A DNA stretch of 64,000 nucleotides, taken from contig CAMZMU010000063.1 of assembly GCA_947311845.1 (NCBI GenBank), positions 121,221,655 to 121,285,654 on the forward strand. The letters run 5' to 3'. A model generated the notes under the pieces. The model did not search any database and was not told the origin of the DNA. It worked only from the letters and a program-made list of their open reading frames with translations. Position numbers and translations under genes: made by a program. Shown piece after piece: positions 1-10,262 of the stretch (position 1 is its first letter; each line of letters starts with the position of its first letter). The DNA is from Poa pratensis. Taxonomy: Eukaryota; Streptophyta; Magnoliopsida; Poales; Poaceae.

Positions 1-820
1 CGGTATGTACAAAACGAACTGTTGTTGAAAATGGGAAACCGACCGTGGTGCCTGTGAACTATGGTAGCTCTCCGCCCCTGCATATGCGTACTCAAAATAA
101 CCGGAATACCAGAATAAGAATTAACGATTTATTTGTTTATACTAAACTTCTTTATTTCTTTGTACCATGTGTTTCATGTACATACAATGTTTGACTAGTA
201 TTTTTGTTCGTATTATATTTAGAAAAATAAAAATGTAACCATCCTCCTAAATATTAAGCTATTGTTTTAATTGTTAAAAAATTCTACCATGTATTCATGC
301 AAATACACTTGCGCTAAATTGAATTGTATTTTTAATGAAGGTTATGTTTTATTTTCTTAAAGTTTGCTCTCTATATTGCCCCTTATGACCACTTTTGTTA
401 AGCGGGCTCCATGGATCTGACAAAATTGAAAGGGATAAATTGCATGTCTTCCCAAATTACTTTATACCAAGGAGATGAAATATTGCGTGTATATATGTAT
501 TGATCAAACTTTATCGTGGAGAGTTATAGAAAGCGTGCATACCTAACAAGCATATGATGATTGATGTTGCTAGAGTGTTGCCTATCTTAGTTTTAGTTAA
601 TAAAAACTTCTCGAATTAACTTTTTTTCAAGAACATGCAAAGATTGCGTGTCATGCATTAAGGTAACTTCTCGAATTAACGTATGAGCTGTCTGCAGCAG
701 TTTGTCCTAGAATTATTGAAGTTGCTTCTTTATTGCTCATTTCAACTATGGATTTTATCATCTAGTGGGTTCAGTAGGTGTGTCTCAATGCATGTGTAGT
801 CTGTACTAGATATCAAATAG
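1..820. other. AT-rich intergenic DNA, no gene seen
   Basis: The stretch is AT-rich, with no coding signature, no splice-consistent exon and no clear repeat boundary on either strand. A short phrase (acttctcgaattaac) occurs twice, near 606 and 665, as a local direct duplication. Nothing else can be supported. Confidence 0.6.
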
Positions 821-1243
821 TGTCACCGAAAGTCCTTTTTGATCCCGAGCACCAGTGCTCCCTCCCGTCTAAAAAATTTGAAAATCATATTTGTGAGTTT
901 CAAAATAATCTGAAAAAAAATTATGATGTTGCCAATGGTGCATCCCACAAATGTGCAAATTGTTTGTGTGAAATAATTTATATTATGGGCTACACAAAAA
1001 TAAAAAATCTGATAAAATTTAGAGATTTGAAAATATACATACTCAGATCTACAAATTTGTCATTTTTGTGTAGCTCAGATACAAAGTTTTTTAAGTTGAT
1101 GTTTTGCACGTTAAAGGAATATATCATTGGCCACACTCGGATTTTTTTTCAGAATTTTTTAAAACATATAAATATGATTTTTGAATTTTTTAAATGAGAG
1201 GGATCACTGGTGCATGCCCGGGTGCAAAAAATCTCCAGTGATA
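821..1243. mobile_element. Foldback/MITE-like element with imperfect terminal inverted repeats
   Basis: The left end (about 821-885) and the reverse complement of the right end (about 1160-1243) align imperfectly over some 65-85 bases. Both contain a CACCAGTG core followed by ATCCC/CTCCC and then AAAAAATT(T/C)(G/A)AAAA. The interior is AT-rich; its 139-codon open frame has no recognisable domain. The outer ends read TGTCACCGAAAG and TATCACTGGAGA. I could not settle a target-site duplication, so the superfamily is open; a CACTA-related MITE is one option. Confidence 0.55.
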
Positions 1244-1344
1244 GTGTCATCACTATATAGTGCACAAATGAGAATCTAAATCACAAACTATGATTCTACT
1301 ATTATACATCAATTTATTTCTTATTCGAGTCTACATAAAATTGT

Positions 1345-2034
1345 GCAACGCAACGAGTTGTTAGCATAAACCCACCACTTTGATGCAAAGTTTTTGAAAA
1401 ACCACCACTTTACGATTCAATCGCAAAAAAACACCAATTTTTACTCGGACGTTTGCAAAGTGCACTGATCGCGATTGAACACGGATTGACACTGAATCTG
1501 ACATGTGGGACTCATTTGTTAGGACCGACGTGGCAAAAAATATGATCAATTTGCTAAGTTGGACAAGGACCCACTTGTCAGCCTAATAAAAAAATTAATA
1601 TATCAAAATTGAAAAAAAGTCAAAGAGAGCAGCTCCAGCGGTACGGGCGTCGAGTTCGTGGTCGGCATGGGTAACGAGCACGCCCCCCGCGACGGCCAGA
1701 CTCGCCGTGACACAGGCGTGGTGCCGCACCTCGGCGCAAGCGCTCGCATCACCTGCATCACGCCCGGGCCTCGCACGCCGCCGTCCCCTGGCTCGCTGCT
1801 GCACCACGATGCGGCCGCCATAGATGACAACGTAAAGTGGTGGTTGCCACGTCAGTCCTGACAAATGGGTCCCACCTGTCAGATTCGGTGTCAATCCGTG
1901 TTCAATTCGCAATCAGTGCATTTTGCAAACGTGCGAGCGAATGCGATGGTTTTTTGTGATTGAAACATAAAGTGGTGGTTCTTTGAAATTTTTGCATCAA
2001 AGTGGTGGGTTTATGTAACAACTCGCAACACAAC
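1345..2034. mobile_element. Mutator-like (Pack-MULE type) element with long TIRs
   Basis: Bases 1355-1535 recur in reverse complement at about 1840-2024, giving terminal inverted repeats of roughly 180 bp (ends GAGTTGTTA-CATAAACCCACC). The element is about 670 bp and is flanked by a 10-bp near-perfect target duplication, gcaacgcaac (1345-1354) and gcaacacaac (2025-2034). Long TIRs with a 9-11 bp duplication are the signature of Mutator-like elements. The centre (about 1620-1830) is much more GC-rich than the arms and resembles a piece of a host gene, so a Pack-MULE is inferred. No transposase is encoded, so the element is non-autonomous. Confidence 0.75.
1630..1830 (+). pseudogene. Captured gene fragment, possibly glycosyl hydrolase family 17
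   Basis: Inside the Mutator-like element, the plus strand reads TGVEFVVGMGNEH and, about 23 codons further, VVPHLGASARITCIT. Plant endo-1,3-beta-glucosidases (GH17) have a 'tG.e..vG..N' strand and then a 'tri..itvGNE' strand in this order. After ITCIT the GH17 frame is lost, and no catalytic residue can be assigned. The piece has no start, no splice sites and is enclosed by the TIRs, so it is a captured fragment rather than a gene. The family assignment rests on two short motifs; the minus-strand open frames over the same bases look like shadows. Confidence 0.4.
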
Positions 2035-2057
2035 CGTAGAAGAATAAACCTCCCCGT

Positions 2058-2078
2058 CCCCCCCCCCCCCCCCCCCCC
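2058..2078. repeat. C21 homopolymer
   Basis: Twenty-one consecutive C residues followed by CAC repeats lie 24 bp outside the Mutator-like element's target duplication. The run could form a G-quadruplex on the opposite strand. Its length may be misestimated in the assembly. Confidence 0.9.
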
Positions 2079-3143
2079 ACCACCACAACAACGCGGTATG
2101 AGCCAGCTAAGACATCAAAATTTATGATTTCACATGTTAACTTGAATTACTATCGATATCGTGAGATACCGAATTGCCGAACCGATACTATTTGGACTCA
2201 ACAACAAAATGAAATACCTTTCGATGGTTCCTAGACCTCGTCCTCGCTGCTTTGAGTTGGCTTGGAACATGGCCAATCATATTGCCTATTTTTATAGAAA
2301 CACTGAGTAAAACATAGATGCACACATGCACACACAATTACCATACTCACACACTCACACAACATATACTGAAGATCGGAGTCGCGGGGCTTCAAGATTG
2401 GTGAACTCATCACCAACACATTGCTATCAACAAGAACACAACCTAGTACTGAAAAAATAAATATTTGGCCATAACAAGACACAAATGGTGTTAAACAAAG
2501 GATTTGATCCTGGTGGGCTAAGCCTACAAGGCTACAAGCATTTTTCATTACCATAATATTTTTAATATTAGAGAATCTGGAGAGGATTGCTATGATGCCA
2601 TGTTTCGAAATTACCTTGAAATATTTCCATGTAAATAATCATGTCATGTGTGCATGTCTAATTCCATTGCCAGTATGTTAAATCAGTATCCATTCCAATG
2701 ATGATGCATATGTTGTTCGGTCGAAACATATATAATTCAGACAAAACTTCAGATAAATCATGCATTTTGCATACGAAAAATAATAAATAATCGAATTCGA
2801 ATTCATGAATTAAAACTTCAACCGCAATAGTAAGGACTAAGGAATCTGCATCCAGTTCTTCAAATCGAAGGCCAGTTCACAACCGTTGGTTCATTGATGT
2901 CGATCTGTCCCTCAGATCATCCTGGCGTGCGTCGAAAACCAACAAACTTCCGCGCCACACAACTGGCCCGTACCATCCGCGAGAACGACGTCGTTCGTCC
3001 ATACCCGCGATAAACCCCTCTCCTCCCATTCGATTCACTCCACTCCACTCGAAAACAACCGGCGCCAGCCAGCCACACAGTCCGGCGCAGCCACTCGCCT
3101 CACTCCTCTCACTCGCGCGCATTGCCCGGCGATCGAGCAGGTC
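2079..3143. other. Intergenic and upstream region of the UPF0114-type gene
   Basis: This stretch is AT-rich, with a CA-rich microsatellite-like patch near 2310-2360. From about 2880 it becomes GC-rich and pyrimidine-rich (ctcc/cactc runs near 3015-3120), as expected for the proximal promoter and 5' leader of the gene starting at 3144. No convincing TATA box and no separate gene are visible. Confidence 0.5.
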
Positions 3144-4530
3144 ATGGGTATCTTGCTGCTGCACGGCTGCCTGGCCCCTGTCCACTCCGCTGCCCTGGCG
3201 TTCCGGCGAGCGAAGACGACCGCCCGCCGCCCGTCCCGGTTCACAGCGGTCGTTGCCTCGGCCGCCTCCGCAGCCTCCTCGCCGTCCGGCGACGGGGCGA
3301 CCGCTGCCGTGCTGCGTGGCCTGGAAGGATCCACTGCCAAGGTGCGCGACTACGGAGGGACCAACGGCGCCGTTTCCGGCACCGCTAGTTCCACCTCCAT
3401 CGAGACCACCGTCGAGAGGGTAAGCAGGCTTCGCTTCCTGGCTCAGTCCAAGATTGTCTTTTTGAATTATAGTTTGTGTGGTATTGGCGGTGTAGGCTAA
3501 TGTTGTGCATCGCGCAGATCATCTTCGATTTCCGGTTCCTGGCTCTTCTCGCGGTCGCCGGATCACTGGCCGGCTCCCTCCTCTGCTTCCTCAATGTAAC
3601 TTTTCTCTGTCTGAACTCTGCAGCTCGTCAGGATTCAGATAACCAAACAGAACAGTAGAACTTGGCTTTACGGTCTCCTGTACCCACAGAACTTTACATC
3701 GCAACAACATTTGAATTGAATGGCTCGAATTAAGCATCTTGTATCTGCTGACTGTTTGTAATCAGGGCTGTGTCTACATAAAAGAGGCGTACATTTGCTA
3801 CTGGACCAGCTGCGTCAAGGGTGTTCATACAGGGCAGATGGTCCTCAAAGTGGTCGAGGCCATTGGTGAGGCATTCTGCTCGCTAATTGATCAACAACCA
3901 ACGAGATGTACTTGCATGATTGTCACTCTAAAGTTTTCACTTGTTCCTGCGTGCAGACGTGTATCTTGCTGGCACGGTCATGCTGATTTTCGGTATGGGT
4001 CTCTACGGGCTGTTCATCAGCAACGCGTCCAACGATTTAGCTTCTGGGTCTGATCGGGCTCTGAAGGGATCATCACTCTTTGGAATGTTCGCTCTGAAGG
4101 TAATACCGATTCCAATCGAGCAATCGGCAGGTTTTGTTACAAATTCAGATGCTTAAATTCAGACTAAACTCGCCACTGATATTCAGACTCCAATGCCAAT
4201 GAAAAGCATCGTATTGCACATAGGCACTTCCACTTCCTTCTAACGATTCTCTAAGCATCTCAGGAAGCTGAACTTTCCATGCTTTTGCTGCAGGAGAGAC
4301 CGAAGTGGATGAAGATCACCTCCCTGGACGAGCTCAAGACGAAGGTGGGGCACGTCATCGTGATGATCCTGCTGGTGAAGATGTTCGAGAGGAGCAAGAT
4401 GGTGAAGATCACCACGGGCCTTGACCTCCTCAGCTACTCTGTCTGCATCTTCCTCTCCTCGGCATCCCTCTATATCCTTCACAACCTTCACCGGCCCGAG
4501 CACGAGGAGTCTGTCATGCCCAACTTGTAG
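3144..4530 (+). CDS. UPF0114 (YqhA-type) membrane protein, probably plastid-targeted; 5 exons
   Basis: Exons 3144-3419, 3518-3595, 3766-3865, 3957-4099 and 4294-4530 join in phase through GT-AG introns to give about 277 residues. The N-terminal ~90 residues are rich in Ala, Ser, Arg and Thr with few acids, like a chloroplast transit peptide. Four hydrophobic segments follow: exon 2 (FLALLAVAGSLAGSLLCFL), exon 4 (YLAGTVMLIFGMGLYGLFIS), and two in exon 5 (VGHVIVMILLVKMF and LLSYSVCIFLSSASLYIL). The exon 5 region with ERPKWMKITSLDELK and FERSKMVKITTG is typical of the UPF0114 family, found in bacteria and in plant plastid-predicted proteins. The molecular function is unknown. The ATG chosen is the first in a frame running without stop into the splice donor. 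A degraded copy of the 3' end lies at 10263-10590. Confidence 0.88.
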
Positions 4531-5107
4531 CTGAACCTCGATAGATAGTTGGTCGGGAGCTGAGATTGACGGCGAAATTAAGGTCGCGTTGTACGAAGAA
4601 CACGTACCGATCTCTGTAACAATACAGCTAGGAAGGAAGAACGTATTCAGAACACACACACATATATAGCACGAAATCTCTGAAATTTCAAGTTTGTGAT
4701 GTCGCACATACACCTAGGTTAAGGTCTCAATTATACCGAGGAAACCGTATCAGCCTGAATGGATTGCTAGCTTTACCAGCCTGCACGGGGTAAATAACTT
4801 GAGTGCGGGAGACATGGAATACAAAGTACCGTAGGTTAAATATTTTTATTACTCCGTCGCAACAAGCACGGGTAAAGTTGGTACAATCCCATCATATGTA
4901 GTACTACTAAATCAATAGGGAGTAATTAAGCAGCGGTAGCCGACGTTCATTACAATATATCACCATGAGACTGCTCCACAATATACAGCAGCGGCATCAG
5001 GCGTTCATTACTACAATAGTTCCCCATGAGATCGCGCCACAATATAAGGCAGCTGTATATATATACGCAGGCGGCTACCACTGTACTGTCCAGGAGTTGG
5101 CTGCTTG
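4531..5107. other. Convergent 3' region between UPF0114-type gene and NPF pseudogene
   Basis: Presumed 3' UTR of the upstream plus-strand gene, then spacer up to the minus-strand NPF stop codon. Bases near 4600-4790 reappear, diverged, near 10400-10590. The phrase gcggcatcaggcgttcattac is partly repeated (4931-4960 and 4990-5015), a small local duplication. Confidence 0.5.
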
Positions 5108-5830
5108 CTAGACTGGCTGTATCTCCTCCTCCACACCTGCACTCTTGTACCTGTGGCGTCTCGCAACCACAACAGAAACAGCAAGGTTCGCCGCCCCAAG
5201 AGCCGCCAACATGTAGTAGAAAAGATCAAGTCGGCCTCTGTTCACTTCGTTCCTGACCAGGAAGATGCTAAGATAGAACCCCATGGAGATGGCGGCAAAG
5301 AAAAGCCCAGTGCTTATGGACTTCATCTGTCGGGGCGCCTCGCGAATGAAAAACTCCAACTGGCCAACATACGCGAACGCCTCGCCGGCTCCGACCAGGC
5401 AATATTGTGGTATCAACCACCAGATGGTAATGGTCGTGGAGGCATCGTGGGTCGCAGCGTCGCGCCTCTTCTTCTCGACGACCGCTGCGACGATCATAGC
5501 CACGACGGCGAGAAGAAGACCGGCTCCAGAACGCTGCAGCGATGTGAGGCCGTCCGGGTTCTTGGTGATGTGTCGAGCGACGGGCACGACAACGTTTTGG
5601 TTTAACGAGGTGAATATGATGATGCATAGTATAAGGAAAGCAGGGAGGGCACCGGAAGAAATTGTAAGGCCTGAGGCGGCGCCGGGACGGACGTGTAGGT
5701 CCATGAAATTGGCCTGCTCGGTGGACAATGTGGTCATCTGCGAGTAGATCGTCCAGAATAAAATACTTGTGCACCAGATTGGGAAGAGCATGACGACCAT
5801 CTTGGTCTCCTCCACCTCGGTAATAGTTGG
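5108..5830 (-). pseudogene. NRT1/PTR (NPF) transporter, C-terminal exon cut by a retroelement
   Basis: The minus strand from 5826 to the stop at 5108 is open and encodes about 240 residues. It holds EVEETKMVVMLFPIW, TIYSQMTTLSTEQANFMD, the LNQNVVVPVARH stretch, EKKRRDAA and VGAGEAFAYVGQLEFF, all landmarks of the second half of NPF/POT proton-coupled transporters of nitrate, peptides and other solutes at membranes. At 5831 the homology stops exactly where a copia LTR begins. The missing middle part lies at 9112-9488 and contains an in-frame stop. The longer open frame running upstream is an artefact, because its first residues come from the LTR. Well preserved, so disruption may be recent; still not a functional gene here. 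Confidence 0.85.
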
Positions 5831-6751
5831 TGTTGAATATATAAGCAATTTTGTATAAGATTTAATTCGTGAAAACAGTAAACAAATCATGATTAGAATA
5901 ATAGGAATTAAACTAATCATGCGATCTACTAAAACAGTAGATAAACAGAACGAATCTAGAGCAACTACTACAAGCAGAAACTCTAGCAGTATTTCAAATA
6001 GGAAGATGAGGAGCACGTACGATGCTGCAGTTGCGGAGCCGCTGGCGTCACCCATGTCGTCGATGAAGAGGTTGGCGATGTCGGGAAGAAGTCGTCGTTG
6101 GGGAAGAACTCGATGCCAGTAGTCGCGCGAGTGCGCTCCCTAAAAACATGATCGCCTCTCTCCCGTACAGGATCACAAGAGGCGGGGTTCCGGAGGCCTA
6201 CTGTCCCTTCTGCCGGTGCACGCCGGAAGACGAGATGGAGAAGACTTGGAAAACGGCGGCGCAATGATGGAACGGCGAGAGACCACATGTGTTGCATATG
6301 TGGCGGCTAGGGTTTCCTCTGCATATATAGTGCGGGTCGGGTAGGACGTGGGCGCAGCCCACGATCGAGTCGGTAACGTCTCCACGATCCAAAAGAATCG
6401 GGAACGACAAAACAATTAACGCGTCCGTTAATTATTAATCAATGACTCAATAAATTTTCCCGGACTACAAAAATATAGGCATCGGCTCGGCTCATTCCCG
6501 CAACCCGCGACGTGTCGTGACGTGACGTGACGAGCGAGCGGCGGCGTAGGAGGAGGAGGAGTGCACGGGAGAGAGCCTTCTGTTCTCACATGCTTACCAA
6601 GTAGCACAACACTCCACCTTATAAAATGGTGTAGCTCTCTCCCAACTAGCAGTATGGGACTAAACTTTAGTCCCCAAACCAGTCATGTAAATGGGCCATG
6701 AGAATTTCAGAATTTAGTTGGGCCATGGGCAAAAGCCCACAAATTCCAACA
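5831..6751 (-). mobile_element. 3' LTR of a Ty1/copia element (minus orientation)
   Basis: Read on the minus strand, the LTR begins TGTTGGAATTTGTGGGC at 6751 and ends CTTATATATTCAACA at 5831, about 920 bp with TG...CA ends. Directly before it (minus strand) is the purine-rich TGTGGGGGAT, the expected polypurine tract. A TATATAT box lies near 6320-6330, consistent with the LTR promoter. Its last ~170 bp are repeated in opposite orientation at 8318-8488. The LTR abuts NPF coding sequence; the flanking 5 bp are gttgg, but I could not find the matching duplication on the other side. Confidence 0.8.
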
Positions 6752-8317
6752 ATCCCCCACAGTCTCATTGGCACATCTCACCAATTTGTTATACTGGTGC
6801 TTAGTGGAGACTGTTAAGTTGAACTTCCATTTAGAAACTTATACTACACTAGATCACAACTTGGATAGTGGACTATGCCTTGAACTACAAGTTTGCTGCA
6901 AACTAGTTTCACACAAATCCTTAACCGATACTGGGCTGCCGCAAGGCTTCCCCACGGGTGGAGTTATGCGTCATACTCCAAGGCCTTTCATGAGTTTGTT
7001 AGAGAGCACCCAACTCTCACAGACTGCGACGTTTAACAGTTAGGCTCATATAGGTGTATTCTTCAAGAGATGCTCTGCAGGACAACATCTCCGCTTATAA
7101 AAGTAAGCCGCTTGGAACACATTAAGATAAATATCAACCTGCCATGCAGATCGGGAGAGTATTGCATCTTCACGGAGTGGGATAGTAAAATATAAGGGTA
7201 CTCTCCTCTCAGCTGTCCAACAGCTTGTCATCCACTTCTACTTCACGGGATCTCCGATCACATAGAGTAGTTTACCACTGTGGACAACTCATACCGTGAG
7301 TCTCAAACCCATCTCTCTCGATGCAATATCTATCACATTACGTGATAAACTCTTTGTGAAGGGATCTGCCAAATTTTTAGACGTTTGGATATAATCCAAC
7401 GCAATAACTCCGGAGTTTTTAATTTTCGGACAGATTTCAATCTCCTCTTCACATATCTTGATGACTTCAGATTATCCTTAGAACTTTTAATCTTGACTAT
7501 CACAGTCTGATTATCACAGTTCATAAGAATAGCGGGTATTGGTTTTTTCAACCACAGGTAAGTCCATCAAAAGCTCAGGAAGCCACTCTGCTTCAACAGT
7601 GGCTGTGTCTAACGCTATGAGTTCTGCTTCCATAGTTAAACTCGTTAAGATGGTCTGCTTGCAAGACTTTCAGGAAACAGCGCCACCACCGAGTGTAAAC
7701 ACATAACCATTCGTATGCTTAATCTCATCAGTATCAGATATCCAATTGGAATCAATGTAACCCTCCAGTACCCTCGGATACCCAGAGTAGTGAATTGCAT
7801 AGCTCACGGTGCCTTTTAAATAACGCATAACTCTCTCAAGTGCATTCCAATGATCATCTCCCGGATTAGAAACAAACCGTCTCAACTTGCTCATAGCAAA
7901 AGAGATGTCAGACCTCGTGGCACAAGCCAAATACATAAGCGAGCCAATAATCTGATAATATCTCAGCTGATCTCTAGCACTCTGTTGATTCTTTCAAAGC
8001 AACACACTAGGATCATATGGTGTCGGAGAAGGCTTGCAGTCGTCATACCCGAAGCGAATCGAAACATTTTCCACATAGTGAGACTGAAACAGTATAATCC
8101 CACCATTACCATCTCTCAGCAACTTGATGTTCAAGATAACATCAGCTACTCCTAAATCCTTCATATCAAAACAACGAGATAAGAAATTCTTAACCTCCTT
8201 AATCAATTCAAGGTTGGTTCCAAAGATTAGTATGTCATTAACATACAGACCGAGAATAACTCCCTCGCCCCCACCATGGCGATAGTACATACACTTGTCA
8301 GATTCGTAGTTGCTACT
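6752..8317 (-). pseudogene. Degraded Ty1/copia pol fragment (reverse transcriptase and RNase H)
   Basis: The minus strand holds copia pol pieces in the expected order towards the 3' LTR. The reverse transcriptase palm comes first (about 8315-7995, with GLYVNDILIFG and the FDMKDLG motif). Next are the 'SDISFAMSKLRRFVSNP' and 'RYLKGT' segments and the RNase H start GYIDSNW...[10 protein letters not shown] (7936-7670). Frame-shifted RNase H remnants continue to about 7270. The catalytic YxDD motif of copia RT reads YVND, so the second Asp position of the pair is lost. Gag, protease and integrase are missing: the element is cut at about 8317, where an inverted LTR piece begins. Confidence 0.8.
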
Positions 8318-8488
8318 CACAGTTGAAATACTGCTAGAGTTTCTGCTTGTAGTAGTTGCTCTAGATTCGTTCGGTTATCTACTATTTTAGTAGATCGCAT
8401 GATTAGTTTAATTCCTATTATTTTAGTCATGATTTGTTTACTGTTTTCGCGAATTAAATCATATGCTAAATTGCTTATATATTCAACA
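8318..8488 (+). mobile_element. Inverted 3' end of the same copia LTR family
   Basis: Bases 8318-8488 match the reverse complement of 5831-6000 (GAAATACTGCTAGAGTTTC ... TTGCTTATATATTCAACA) with few differences. This LTR end therefore lies in plus orientation next to pol sequence in minus orientation, showing a rearrangement rather than a simple insertion. Confidence 0.8.
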
Positions 8489-8490
8489 AT

Positions 8491-8700
8491 TGTTGGAATT
8501 TTGTGGACTTGTATTTGGGCTAGCCCAAAGCCCAACTAAAATTCTGAAATTCTCCTTGGCCCATTCATGTAGTGGCTGTGTGTGTGGAGTGATACTAATG
8601 TTTAGTCCCACATATGCTGAGGATGTGGCAAAGGTGCGGTTGGGTCTGCTGGGACGATAACTATCGCTGCTTTGACGAGCCACCTTCGCGCATTGCATGC
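8491..8700 (+). mobile_element. 5' start of a related, diverged copia LTR
   Basis: Two bases (AT) after the LTR end at 8488, a new LTR-like start reads TGTTGGAATTTTGTGGAC and continues with AAGCCCAACTAAAATTCTG, GGCCCATTCATG and GTTTAGTCCCACAT. These correspond to the first ~110 bp of the 3' LTR at 6751, but clearly diverged. Homology fades by about 8700. Fragment only; no internal region follows. Confidence 0.65.
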
Positions 8701-9111
8701 CACGTAAACTTAATTTTAGATATTTGCACATGCATGGAGTACTAAGACGGAATTAGAATGATTGTACATATACTATATATATATATATATATAGCACGTG
8801 AAAAGAAACCTATCGAAATAATGATCTAACTTTTGATGTTGGCGGGGATTCCTTCGATTGATTTTAGTAGTTCCAACTTATGTTCACGAAAGGATTTAGG
8901 CATGAGACCAGATCAACCAGACTAACGCTCACAGACGTAGCAAAAATACACCACAAATGCTTTTGACATGACTACAGCTCAATACTTTATAATACTGCAA
9001 CATGTAACTAGGATGGCATATATACATACTCCCGCCAATATATACATAGATATGTGTAGTATTTCTTGCTTCATTAAAAAGAACAAAAAAAAGTAATGCA
9101 GTGCACCGAAA
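8701..9111. other. Non-coding, probably remnant of an NPF intron
   Basis: AT-rich, with a TA dinucleotide run (about 8770-8792) and no coding signal. It directly precedes the minus-strand splice-donor-like site CTGAG|GTAACG after the NPF exon at 9112, so part of it is plausibly the old NPF intron. Confidence 0.4.
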
Positions 9112-9488
9112 CCCGTTACCTCAGCCTGTCTATGCGAGCGACGTTGGCCGCCCTGAAGCCGTTGAGCTCGCGTAGGTCAGCGGGCAGCGGCAGCTTGCGC
9201 TTCTGCCACGCCGTCCACAGCACCTTCCTGAGAATGGTGAGCGGGCTCCCCGCGGGCTGTCGGTACCGGTATTTGGACCTGCCGCCCACAAGCACAGCAA
9301 TGGCGAGAAGCATTACGACGGCAGAGGCCCCGTAGCCCTAGCCGCGGCCGACGTTATCCTGCACGTAAACCAGAACCGTGGCGGCGAGCAGGGATCCTAT
9401 GCTGATGCCGAGGTAGAAGTGGTTGAAGAAGAAGATCGTGGCCCGCTCCTCTCGCGGTTCACGATGGTCGAATTGGTCCGATCCGAAA
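9112..9488 (-). pseudogene. NRT1/PTR (NPF) transporter, middle exon with in-frame stop
   Basis: On the minus strand from about 9488, the frame reads FGSDQFDHREPREERATIFF, then the NHFYLGISIGSLLAATVLVY membrane segment, QDNVGRG, a TAG stop (9338-9340), GYGASAVVMLLAIAVLVGG, and KYRYRQPAGSPLT...LPADLREL. DQFD, the FFNxFY helix and PAGSPLT are hallmarks of NPF proteins. The TAG stands where the family has Trp (RGWGYG; TGG to TAG). The exon ends in AG|GTAACG, a plausible donor. Homology is lost upstream of FGSDQFD, so the N-terminal half is absent. It fits with the C-terminal exon at 5108-5830 as one disrupted gene. Confidence 0.8.
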
Positions 9489-9959
9489 TATGTAACAATG
9501 ATATAAAAGTAGCATGGAACAATTAAAAATTATATATACATTTTGGACGTATCAGCAGCATTAGGCATCCTTTGATTTTTATTGTGTAATGCCTTCTGAA
9601 CTTTCTGAGACCGAGATTGTGTTATCATTCGCTACTTCCATCTTCCTCCAATTTATTTGTGCTACCATTTGAATTATTGGGAATTTGGGCCACTATTAAG
9701 CATGTGTCGCACGGCAAGGCACGCCTCCTAACTAGTGGCTTCAAGGTGCCTAAAGTCTTTAGAAGAGTTGAGGGGTTATTATTACGTACGTATGGGCTGA
9801 AACTGGATTATATATGCACTAAAATCATCATGAAACCTATGGGGTAGGGGGGCCAATGCCCCCTGGCAACAAGAAAGCTCTGCCACTAAGTCGCTGGTCG
9901 TTAAACAAAACGTATGTCCTCCATCACGACTAACATATCAGCAATAACTTGATTGCACT
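9489..9959. other. Intergenic, possibly transposon-derived
   Basis: AT-rich DNA starting exactly where NPF homology stops. The phrase aaaagtagcatggaacaatt...gacgtatcagcagca resembles sequence I associate with dispersed grass repeats, but I cannot name the family. No gene is supported. Confidence 0.35.
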
Positions 9960-10185
9960 CTCGCGACACCAAAAAAAACAAGCAGGTTCAACACTCCGAT
10001 GAAGGACATCATGCAGTAGAACAACTGAACAAGTCAATTATGTCGATGTTTATCATTCTTGGTCCACGTGATTTGTGTTATTTCATCGTAGTGGCATCGT
10101 GCCGTTTCTTCTACACGATTGTTGTGACGACCATGGCATAATGGCAGAGAGAAGACCAGACTGGACATGTTATCGAGCATAAGGA
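9960..10185 (-). pseudogene. Second NPF C-terminal scrap
   Basis: The minus strand at about 10180-10085 aligns base by base with the NPF exon at 5108-5830 around EKKRRDAA. Here it reads AMVVTTIV, stop, KKRHDATTMK. Further downstream YCMMSFIGVLNLLVFFGVAR matches the last NPF helix (YYMLAALGAANLAVSVVVAR in the first copy). Intervening residues are deleted and stops are present. A degraded duplicate, lying beside the duplicated UPF0114 3' end. Confidence 0.55.
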
Positions 10186-10262
10186 AGTTGGTCATGGAGA
10201 GACCGGCATGGACTTTAAGTCCTAAGGCGATGCCTAGATGGAGATGTTGGTTCATGTAGTTA

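Noticed and set aside
5108..6055. 315-codon open frame as a complete NPF-like protein starting at 6055
   Set aside because: The N-terminal ~75 residues are the copia LTR read through; NPF homology begins only at the LTR border.
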